From assembly GCA_946885815.1 (NCBI GenBank), contig CAMPHE010000018.1, positions 1 through 12,844 of the forward strand: a stretch of DNA of 12,844 bases, read 5' to 3'. The notes under the pieces were generated by a model. That model was not told where the DNA came from. It searched no databases and was given only the letters and a program-made list of their open reading frames with translations. Shown here one piece after another: positions 7,621 to 12,844 of the stretch (positions are counted from its first letter, which is position 1; every line of letters begins with the position of its first letter). The translations under genes were made by a program, and so were the position numbers. Source of the stretch: an uncultured Arenimonas sp. (GTDB lineage: Bacteria; Pseudomonadota; Gammaproteobacteria; Xanthomonadales; Xanthomonadaceae).

Positions 7621-8703
7621 TTGATCTGGATCGACACCCCCGAACACCTCGCCGCGCATCTCGCCGGCTGGGCCGGCCAGCCGCTGGTCGCGCTCGACAC
7701 CGAATTCATCCGCGAGCGCACGTTCTATCCCCAGCTGGCGCTGGTGCAGCTGGCGGTGCCGGGCGACGTGCTGCTGGTCGATCCGCTGGCGCCCGGCATC
7801 GCCGCTGCGTTGCGGCCGCTGCTCGTCGATCCGGCGGTGACGAAGCTGATGCACAGCGCCAGCGAGGACCTGCAGGCGCTGCAGCGCGGCTGCGACGCCT
7901 TGCCGGCGCCGCTGTTCGACACGCAGGTGGCCGCGGCGCTGTGCGGGCTCGGCGCCGGCCTGGGCTATCAGAAGCTCGTGGAGATGATAACCGGCGTCGC
8001 GCTCGCCAAGGGCGAAACGCGTTCGGACTGGCTGCGGCGCCCGCTCAGCGACGCGCAGCGCGAATACGCCGCCGACGACGTGCGCTATCTGCATGCGGTG
8101 CACGCGCACCTGGCGCCGATGCTGCAGGCACTGGGGCGTGACGACTGGCGCCTGGCCGACGCCGAGCGCGCACTGCGACAGGCCGCTGCCGACGGCGACG
8201 ATCCGTGGCCGCATCTGTCGCTGCGCAGCGCGCAGTCCCTCGACGCCGGGGGCCAGGCGCGACTGTGGCGCCTGCTGCGCTGGCGCGACCGCGAAGCGCG
8301 ACGGAGCGACCGGCCGAAAAGCTGGGTGCTCGATCCCGAGCTGGCGGTGATGCTCGCGCGGCGTCCGCCGGCGGATGCCGCCGCGTTCGAGGACGTACTG
8401 GACCGGCACCCGAAAGCACCGCGCAAGTCGCGCGCCGAACTGTGGAACCTGCTGTCGGCCGACATCACCGCCGAAGAACGCGCACTGCCGCTGCTGCGCG
8501 AGCCGACCTACGACAAGCAGGCACTGAAAGCCCTGCAGGAAGCGGTGGCCGCACAGGCGCGCGCGCACGGGCTGCCCGACGGCCTGCTCTGCGCTCGCCG
8601 CCACCTCGAAGCCCTCCTCGATGGCCGCGGCTGGCCCGACGCGCTGTCCGGCTGGCGCCGCGAACTCCTCGAACCCGTGCTCGCCCCCCTCCTGCCCCGA
8701 TAA
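7621..8703 (+). CDS. rnd: Ribonuclease D
   Basis: RNase D is a 3'-to-5' exoribonuclease that trims tRNA precursors and other stable RNAs. The DEDDy exonuclease domain occupies about 1-175: Asp26 and Glu28 in ALDTEF, Asp83 in SASEDL, and Tyr149 to Asp153 in YAADD. An HRDC domain follows at about 209-290 (ARLWRLLRWRDREAR), then a helical C-terminal part. The length of 360 residues is close to the family norm. The frame is open far upstream, but homology begins at IWIDTPEHL, so the start is taken as TTG 7621. No ATG or GTG lies in frame nearby and the Shine-Dalgarno sequence is unclear, which suggests weak translation. The 90-base gap to the divergent lipoprotein gene must hold both promoters, though I see no strong boxes. 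tRNA genes follow directly, which suits the function but may be coincidence. Confidence 0.94.
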   Translation: MIWIDTPEHLAAHLAGWAGQPLVALDTEFIRERTFYPQLALVQLAVPGDVLLVDPLAPGIAAALRPLLVDPAVTKLMHSASEDLQALQRGCDALPAPLFDTQVAAALCGLGAGLGYQKLVEMITGVALAKGETRSDWLRRPLSDAQREYAADDVRYLHAVHAHLAPMLQALGRDDWRLADAERALRQAAADGDDPWPHLSLRSAQSLDAGGQARLWRLLRWRDREARRSDRPKSWVLDPELAVMLARRPPADAAAFEDVLDRHPKAPRKSRAELWNLLSADITAEERALPLLREPTYDKQALKALQEAVAAQARAHGLPDGLLCARRHLEALLDGRGWPDALSGWRRELLEPVLAPLLPR

Positions 8704-8721
8704 TCTGCTCTGAGCAGATTT
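8702..8721 (+). terminator. Hairpin at the rnd 3' end, possible weak terminator
   Basis: AATCTGCT (8702-8709) and AGCAGATT (8713-8720) form a perfect 8-bp inverted repeat around CTG, beginning inside the rnd stop codon. Only a short TTT follows (8719-8721), partly within the stem. It may end the rnd transcript or protect it from 3' decay. A palindromic protein-binding site is also possible. Confidence 0.45.
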
Positions 8722-8733
8722 CCGGGCACAGGG

Positions 8734-8762
8734 TTTCCAACGGCGGCGGGGGCCTTTATAAT
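8734..8762 (+). promoter_or_regulatory. Sigma-70 promoter of the tRNA-Ala gene
   Basis: A perfect TATAAT -10 box (8757-8762) lies 17 bases after TTTCCA (8734-8739), a 4-of-6 match to the -35 consensus. Transcription should start near 8769, just ahead of the tRNA 5' end at 8778. The bases after the -10 box (CGCCGG) are GC-rich, the discriminator pattern known from stringently controlled stable-RNA promoters. That regulatory reading is inference. Confidence 0.8.
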
Positions 8763-8777
8763 CGCCGGACCTTCCGT

Positions 8778-8853
8778 GGGGGGGTAGCTCAGCTGGGAGA
8801 GCGCATCGTTCGCATCGATGAGGTCGTGGGTTCGATCCCCATCCTCTCCACCA
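8778..8853 (+). tRNA. tRNA-Ala, anticodon CGC
   Basis: A full cloverleaf can be drawn. The acceptor GGGGGGG (8778-8784) pairs with CCTCTCC (8843-8849). The D arm is GCTC/GAGC. The anticodon stem CATCG/CGATG encloses loop TTCGCAT, with anticodon CGC at 8811-8813. The T arm is GTGGG/CCCAT with loop TTCGATC. The acceptor includes the G3:U70 wobble pair, the known alanine identity element, plus a second G:U at 5:68. Discriminator A8850 is followed by an encoded CCA (8851-8853). The anticodon reads GCG codons, which are frequent in the genes of this window. The gene has its own promoter and a strong terminator. Confidence 0.97.
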
Positions 8854-8860
8854 CGAATCG

Positions 8861-8888
8861 AAAGGCCGGACTCGCGTCCGGCCTTTTT
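8861..8888 (+). terminator. Rho-independent terminator after tRNA-Ala
   Basis: AAAGGCCGGA (8861-8870) and TCCGGCCTTT (8877-8886) form a 10-bp stem around CTCGCG, with the T-run TTTTT at 8884-8888 continuing into a pyrimidine-rich tract. It starts 7 bases after the CCA end. It should separate the tRNA-Ala transcript from tRNA-Arg. Confidence 0.93.
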
Positions 8889-8893
8889 CTTTC

Positions 8894-8902
8894 TGCGATA
8901 AT
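8894..8902 (+). promoter_or_regulatory. Extended -10 promoter element of tRNA-Arg
   Basis: TGCGATAAT contains the TGn extension and a 5-of-6 -10 box, GATAAT, 10 bases before the tRNA-Arg 5' end. The matching -35 region falls within the preceding terminator and shows no consensus. The following CGGCGG resembles the GC-rich discriminator of the tRNA-Ala promoter. Confidence 0.6.
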
Positions 8903-8912
8903 CGGCGGCCTT

Positions 8913-8986
8913 GGCCCCGTAGCTCAGCTGGATAGAGCGTCCCCCTCCTAAGGGGAAGGTCGTACGTTCGAATCGTATCGGGGCCG
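8913..8986 (+). tRNA. tRNA-Arg, anticodon CCT
   Basis: The acceptor GGCCCCG (8913-8919) pairs perfectly with CGGGGCC (8979-8985), with discriminator G8986. The D arm is GCTC/GAGC with loop AGCTGGATA. The anticodon stem TCCCC/GGGGA encloses loop CTCCTAA, with anticodon CCT at 8947-8949. The T arm is GTACG/CGTAT with loop TTCGAAT. It reads AGG codons, which are rare in a genome of this composition. The bases after the discriminator are CAC rather than CCA, so the 3' CCA must be added by tRNA nucleotidyltransferase, unlike its neighbour tRNA-Ala. No terminator is evident before the next gene. Confidence 0.96.
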
Positions 8987-9030
8987 CACCTTTCCGGCCG
9001 AGCCTTGGCCGTCCGCCTTCGGAGCCCGCA

Positions 9031-10563
9031 ATGACCCATGCAGTCCTCACCGCCCTCGGCCTGACCGCCCAGGAATCCGGCACCTACCTCGGCCACGGCG
9101 AATGGTCGAAAACCCGTGACGCGGGCGTGATCGAACCCGTGAACCCGGGCAATGGCGAGGTGCTCGGGCGGGTCTACGCGTCGTCGCAGGCCGATTACGA
9201 ACTGATCCTCGAGCGCGCGCAGGCGGCGTTCAGGGTCTGGCGCACGACCCCGGCGCCGCGCCGCGGCGAGGCCATCCGCCTGTGCGCGGACGCGCTGCGC
9301 ACGCACAAGGACGCGCTGGGTTCGCTGGTCGCGCTGGAAATGGGCAAGTCCAAGCCCGAAGGCGACGGCGAGGTGCAGGAGATGATCGACATCGGCGAAT
9401 TCGCCGTCGGCCTCTCGCGCCAGCTCTACGGCCTGACGATGCATTCCGAGCGCCCGGGACACCGCATGTACGAGCAGTACCACCCGCTCGGCATCGTCGG
9501 CATCATCTCGGCGTTCAATTTCCCGGTCGCCGTGTGGGCGTGGAACAGCTTCGTCGCCGGCGTCTGCGGCGACGTCTGCATCTGGAAGCCGTCGCCGAAG
9601 ACCCCGCTGTCGGCGATCGCGTCGATGAAGATCTGCAACGAGGCGCTCGCGAAGGGCGGCTTCCCGGACCTGTTCTTCCTGTTCAACGACGCCGGCACCG
9701 AACTCGCGTCGACGTTCGTCGACGACCGCCGCATTCCGCTGATCAGCTTCACCGGCTCCACGAAGGTCGGCCGGATGGTCGGCGAACGCGTCGCGCGCCG
9801 GATGGGCCGCTCGCTGCTGGAACTCGGCGGCAACAACGCGATCATCGTCGACCCCACCGCCGACCTGAAGCTGGCGATCCCGGCGATCGCGTTCGGCGCC
9901 GTCGGCACCGCCGGCCAGCGCTGCACCACCACGCGCCGACTGATCGTGCACGAATCGATCCACGACGACGTGCTGGCGAAGCTGGTCGCGGCGTACAAGC
10001 AGGTCGAGAAGAAGATCGGCGACCCGACCGACCCGGCGAACCTGATGGGCCCGCTCAACAGCAGCGACGGCGTCGACGCGTACCTCGACGCGATCGCCGC
10101 GGCGAAGGCCGCCGGCGGCACCATCGCCACCGGCGGCGCGCGCATCGACCGCCCGGGCAACTACGTGCTGCCGGCGATCGTCACCGGCCTGAAGAACTCC
10201 GATGCGATCGTGCAGCACGAAACCTTCGCGCCGATCCTGTACGTGATGAAGTATTCGACGCTCGACGAGGCGATCGCGATGCAGAACGACGTGCCGCAGG
10301 GCCTGTCGTCGTCGATCTTCACCAACAACCTGAAGTCGGCGGAGAAGTTCCTGGCTGCGTCGGGTTCGGACTGCGGCATCGCCAACGTCAACATCGGCAC
10401 CTCCGGCGCCGAGATCGGCGGCGCGTTCGGCGGCGAGAAGGAAACCGGCGGCGGCCGCGAATCCGGTTCCGACGCGTGGAAGGTCTACATGCGCCGCCAG
10501 ACCAACACGATCAACTACTCCGATTCCCTGCCGCTCGCGCAGGGCATCAAGTTCGACCTCTGA
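9031..10563 (+). CDS. amaB: ALDH7-family aldehyde dehydrogenase (aminoadipate-semialdehyde / piperideine-6-carboxylate type)
   Basis: This cytoplasmic, NAD(P)-dependent enzyme has 510 residues, the usual length of the ALDH7 (antiquitin) group. Members oxidise alpha-aminoadipate semialdehyde, in equilibrium with piperideine-6-carboxylate, to alpha-aminoadipate in lysine breakdown. Catalytic residues are present: Asn163 in SAFNFP, Glu264 in LELGGNN and nucleophile Cys298 in GQRCTTTRR. The ALDH7 signature near the C-terminus, [19 protein letters not shown], is intact and followed by [16 protein letters not shown] 9031 has GGAG at 9021-9024. The substrate is inferred from the subfamily, and no other lysine-catabolic gene is in the window. 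Its stop lies 10 bases before the next gene, so the two are probably cotranscribed. Confidence 0.9.
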   Translation: MTHAVLTALGLTAQESGTYLGHGEWSKTRDAGVIEPVNPGNGEVLGRVYASSQADYELILERAQAAFRVWRTTPAPRRGEAIRLCADALRTHKDALGSLVALEMGKSKPEGDGEVQEMIDIGEFAVGLSRQLYGLTMHSERPGHRMYEQYHPLGIVGIISAFNFPVAVWAWNSFVAGVCGDVCIWKPSPKTPLSAIASMKICNEALAKGGFPDLFFLFNDAGTELASTFVDDRRIPLISFTGSTKVGRMVGERVARRMGRSLLELGGNNAIIVDPTADLKLAIPAIAFGAVGTAGQRCTTTRRLIVHESIHDDVLAKLVAAYKQVEKKIGDPTDPANLMGPLNSSDGVDAYLDAIAAAKAAGGTIATGGARIDRPGNYVLPAIVTGLKNSDAIVQHETFAPILYVMKYSTLDEAIAMQNDVPQGLSSSIFTNNLKSAEKFLAASGSDCGIANVNIGTSGAEIGGAFGGEKETGGGRESGSDAWKVYMRRQTNTINYSDSLPLAQGIKFDL

Positions 10564-10573
10564 GGAGAGCGCG

Positions 10574-10936
10574 ATGACCACGGAACCGAACCTGCCGCCC
10601 GCGTCGCCGCCACCGTCCCCGGCGCTGCCGCCGGCCGCGCCGCCGGCGCCGGTCGCGCGCCCGACCAGCGCGCTGGCGATCACGAGCCTGGTCTCCGGCA
10701 TCCTCGGCTGGACGCTGCTGCCGTTCCTCGGGTCGATCGCCGCGGTGATCTGCGGCCACATGGCCCGCGCCGAGATCCGGCGCGATCCGAACATCGACGG
10801 CGACGGCATGGCCGTCGCCGGCCTCGTGCTCGGGTGGGTGTCGATCGCGTTCGGCGTGCTGGCGATCCTGCTGGTGATCGTCGCGATCCTGTTCTTCGGC
10901 GGGCTCGCCGCGTTCATCGCCGCCAACGGCGGCTGA
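10574..10936 (+). CDS. DUF4190-like small membrane protein
   Basis: This protein of 120 residues has no known function. The N-terminus (about 4-31) is rich in proline and alanine and likely flexible. Two hydrophobic segments follow (about 33-60 and 79-115), separated by a short polar loop with [12 protein letters not shown] (61-72) and [13 protein letters not shown] (76-88). The pattern of [14 protein letters not shown], then GHxAR..IRR, then [12 protein letters not shown] matches the DUF4190 family of two-TM proteins as I recall it. The ATG is preceded by GAGGAGAG at 10562-10569, a strong ribosome site overlapping the upstream stop codon, so it is probably translated in coupling with the aldehyde dehydrogenase. 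It lies 13 bases before pyrD. Cotranscription does not by itself indicate a shared role. Confidence 0.85.
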   Translation: MTTEPNLPPASPPPSPALPPAAPPAPVARPTSALAITSLVSGILGWTLLPFLGSIAAVICGHMARAEIRRDPNIDGDGMAVAGLVLGWVSIAFGVLAILLVIVAILFFGGLAAFIAANGG

Positions 10937-10949
10937 GCAACGCCGCCGC

Positions 10950-11984
10950 ATGTATTCGCTCGCCCGGCCCTTCCTGTTCGGCGTCGACGCCGAGCGGGCC
11001 CACGGTCTCGCGCTCGCCTCGCTGGAGGCGGCGTACCGGACCGGGCTCAATCCGCTGTTCGCATCGCGGCCGAGGCCGCTGCCGACGCGCGCGTTCGGGC
11101 TGGAATTCCCGAACCCCGTCGGCTGCGCCGCGGGCCTCGACAAGAACGGGACGCATGTCGACGCGCTGCTGGCGCTGGGGTTCGGCTTCGTCGAGGTCGG
11201 CACGGTGACGCCGAAGCCGCAGGCCGGGAACCCGAAGCCGCGGATGTTCCGGCTGCCCGAGCACCAGGCGGTGATCAACCGGCTGGGCTTCAACAACGAC
11301 GGGGTCGACGCGCTGGTGCGCAACGTCTCGCGCGCGCGGCGCCGGCACGGGCTGCTCGGCATCAACATCGGGAAGAACAAGGACACGCCGAACGAGTCGG
11401 CGCACGAGGACTACCTGTTCTGCCTCGAGCGCGTGTACCCGCTCGCCGACTATGTGACGGTGAACATCTCGTCGCCGAACACCGCCGGCCTGCGCGAGCT
11501 GCAGGAAGAACAGGCGCTGCGGAATCTCGTCGGCGTGCTGCGCGAGGCGCAGGAGCGGCTCGGCGCGCAGCACGGCCGGCGCGTGCCGATGCTGGTGAAG
11601 ATCGCCCCCGACCTCACCGACGAGGACATCGAGTCGTGCGCGCGCGTGCTCGGCGACCTGCACGTCGACGGCGTGATCGCGACCAACACCACGGTCGACC
11701 GGCTGCCGGTCGAAGGCCATCGCCACGCCGGCGAAGCCGGCGGCCTGTCGGGCGCGCCGCTGTACGGGAAGTCGACCGCGGTACTGCGCCGGCTGCGCGG
11801 CCGGCTCGATCCGGCGATCCCGCTGATCGGCGTCGGCGGCATCCTCAATGGCGCCGACGCCGCCGGCAAGATCGCCGCCGGCGCGACGATGGTGCAGTTC
11901 TACAGCGGCATGGTCTACCGCGGCCCGGAGCTGGTCGGCGAATGCGTCGACGCCATCCGCCGCCGACGCGAGAACGTCGGGTGA
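10950..11984 (+). CDS. pyrD: Dihydroorotate dehydrogenase, quinone type (class 2)
   Basis: PyrD oxidises dihydroorotate to orotate, the fourth step of pyrimidine synthesis, passing electrons through FMN to membrane quinone. The 344-residue protein keeps the class 2 N-terminal extension ([10 protein letters not shown] onwards), which lies on the inner membrane, ahead of the TIM barrel. Motifs are CAAGLDKNG (59-67), [10 protein letters not shown] and GNPKPR.FRL (82-102), NRLGFNND (110-117), NIGKNK, and NISSPNT (172-178). Ser175 is the catalytic base, matching the E. coli numbering. IGVGGI near the C-terminus binds FMN phosphate. The ribosome site before ATG 10950 is weak, so translation may depend on the upstream gene. 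Its TGA stop overlaps the murB GTG start. Confidence 0.97.
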   Translation: MYSLARPFLFGVDAERAHGLALASLEAAYRTGLNPLFASRPRPLPTRAFGLEFPNPVGCAAGLDKNGTHVDALLALGFGFVEVGTVTPKPQAGNPKPRMFRLPEHQAVINRLGFNNDGVDALVRNVSRARRRHGLLGINIGKNKDTPNESAHEDYLFCLERVYPLADYVTVNISSPNTAGLRELQEEQALRNLVGVLREAQERLGAQHGRRVPMLVKIAPDLTDEDIESCARVLGDLHVDGVIATNTTVDRLPVEGHRHAGEAGGLSGAPLYGKSTAVLRRLRGRLDPAIPLIGVGGILNGADAAGKIAAGATMVQFYSGMVYRGPELVGECVDAIRRRRENVG

Positions 11985-12844
11985 GCGGCTACCGGCTGGC
12001 CGACGACGTCTCGCTCGCCGGTCGCAACACCTTCCGCGTCCCGGCGCGCGCGGCGATGATGGCCGACGTGTCGCGCGCCGACGCGCTCGCGGAGCTGTTC
12101 GAGTTCGCGATGCTGCGCGACGGCCCGGTGATGGTGCTGGGCGAAGGCAGCAACGTGCTGTTCGCGGCCGATTTCCCCGGGGTGGTGATCTGCCTGACGA
12201 TGGCCGGCGCGACGATCGTGCGGGACGACGGCGACAGCGCGGTGGTGCGCGCGGACGCGGGGATGGCGTGGAACGACCTCGTCGGCTGGACGCTCGCGCG
12301 CGGCCTGTGCGGACTCGAGAACATGGCGCTGATCCCCGGCACCGTCGGCGCCGCGCCGATCCAGAACATCGGCGCCTACGGCGTCGAGCTGTCCGAATTC
12401 GTCGATACCGTCGAGGCGTTCCGGCGCGATACGGGGCAGGTCAAGCGCCTGTCGGCGTCGGACTGCGGTTTCGGCTATCGCGACAGCCTGTTCAAGCGCG
12501 ACGCCGACCGCTGGGTCGTCACCGCGCTGGAACTGCGCCTGCCGCGCGCGCGCGCGCTGCGCACCGACTACGCCGGCGTGCGCGAGGAACTCGCGCGCAT
12601 GGGGGTGGAGTCGCCGCGCGCGGTCCATGTCGCCGAGGCGATCAGCCGCATCCGCACGCGCAAGCTGCCGAACCCGGCGCTGGTCGGCAACGCCGGCAGC
12701 TTCTTCAAGAACCCGGTCGTCGACGCCGCGGCCGCCGCGGCGCTGGCCGACGCGCATCCGGGCCTGCCGGTGTTTCCCGGTGCCGACGGGCAGCGCAAGC
12801 TGTCGGCCGCGTGGCTGATCGACGCCTGCGGCTGGAAGGGCCAT
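11981..12844 (+). CDS. murB: UDP-N-acetylenolpyruvoylglucosamine reductase MurB, 3'-truncated
   Basis: MurB is the cytoplasmic FAD enzyme that reduces UDP-GlcNAc-enolpyruvate to UDP-MurNAc with NADPH, the second committed step of peptidoglycan precursor synthesis. The start is GTG 11981, overlapping the pyrD stop as GTGA, which points to coupled translation. The frame is open to the window end after 288 residues. Early motifs are NTFRV (16-20) and LGEGSNVLF (53-61, FAD binding). The segment [17 protein letters not shown] is at 118-134, and FGYRDSLFK places the substrate-binding Arg at 167. [10 protein letters not shown] (236-245) carries proton donor Ser240. The chain stops in a conserved [10 protein letters not shown] segment. 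The last part, with the catalytic Glu, lies outside. The resemblance is to the E. coli-type (type I) enzyme. Confidence 0.96.
   Translation, partial: MSGYRLADDVSLAGRNTFRVPARAAMMADVSRADALAELFEFAMLRDGPVMVLGEGSNVLFAADFPGVVICLTMAGATIVRDDGDSAVVRADAGMAWNDLVGWTLARGLCGLENMALIPGTVGAAPIQNIGAYGVELSEFVDTVEAFRRDTGQVKRLSASDCGFGYRDSLFKRDADRWVVTALELRLPRARALRTDYAGVREELARMGVESPRAVHVAEAISRIRTRKLPNPALVGNAGSFFKNPVVDAAAAAALADAHPGLPVFPGADGQRKLSAAWLIDACGWKGH

Noticed and set aside
8778..9030. tRNA 3' ends as integration sites for a mobile element
   Set aside because: No integrase gene, no duplicated tRNA 3' segment and no change of composition are seen. Housekeeping genes flank both sides.
8508..9083. A minus-strand frame encoding peptides such as GEDGDRTHDL and DALSQLSYPP
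   Set aside because: These are translations of the reverse strand of the tRNA genes, a well-known source of false proteins.
7585..10926. A 1113-codon open frame on the minus strand
   Set aside because: It runs antisense to rnd, both tRNAs and the aldehyde dehydrogenase. Such long empty frames are expected opposite genes with G/C at third codon positions, and the translation is arginine- and alanine-rich without family motifs.
11915..12844. Minus-strand frame across the window end
   Set aside because: It is the shadow of murB, which has the expected motifs on the plus strand and simply lacks a stop within the window.
1..12844. A novel defence, mobile or secondary-metabolite system
   Set aside because: Every open frame with real signal belongs to a recognisable core family. 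No cluster of unknown genes, array of repeats or atypical composition was found.

Overview
This window looks like an ordinary chromosomal core segment from a GC-rich gammaproteobacterium, most likely of the Xanthomonadaceae/Lysobacteraceae (Lysobacter or Luteimonas-like). The assignment is inference. It rests on strong G/C preference at third codon positions, a FimX-type REC-PAS-GGDEF-EAL protein with degenerate catalytic motifs, and a repeat of the GGAGCGGCTTCAGCCGC type between genes. Adjacent pyrD and murB, epmB and gluQRS fit this group as well. No phage, insertion sequence, CRISPR array, toxin-antitoxin pair or defence system is visible, and no gap between genes reaches 300 bases.

Layout, left to right. 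A 5'-truncated epmB (EF-P lysine 2,3-aminomutase) is followed on the same strand by fimX, a cyclic-di-GMP receptor of type IV pilus motility. fimX converges on htpX (membrane zinc protease, minus strand) over a short cluster of REP-like repeat copies that supplies the stop codons of both genes. htpX is divergent from gluQ (glutamyl-Q tRNA(Asp) synthetase), which is followed by phaR, a polyhydroxyalkanoate-type regulator with no pha genes beside it. phaR converges, 13 bases apart, on a minus-strand lipoprotein that joins a TPR-like helical region to an FGE/SUMF1-fold domain lacking the catalytic cysteines. That gene is divergent from rnd (RNase D, TTG start).

After rnd comes a small RNA block: a hairpin, a good sigma-70 promoter, tRNA-Ala(CGC), a strong Rho-independent terminator, an extended -10 element and tRNA-Arg(CCT). 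The right third is a tightly spaced plus-strand cluster: an ALDH7-type aldehyde dehydrogenase, a DUF4190-like two-TM membrane protein, pyrD, and murB, which runs off the window end. Gaps of 10 and 13 bases and a 4-base GTGA overlap suggest one transcript.

The genes do not form one pathway. Several concern translation and RNA: EF-P modification, tRNA(Asp) queuosine glutamylation, RNase D and two tRNAs. Others concern the envelope: HtpX, the lipoprotein, the DUF4190 protein and MurB. The points most worth a second look are the repeat that ends two convergent genes, the pseudo-enzymatic FimX, the cysteine-less FGE-like lipoprotein, and the tRNA pair, of which only one encodes CCA.
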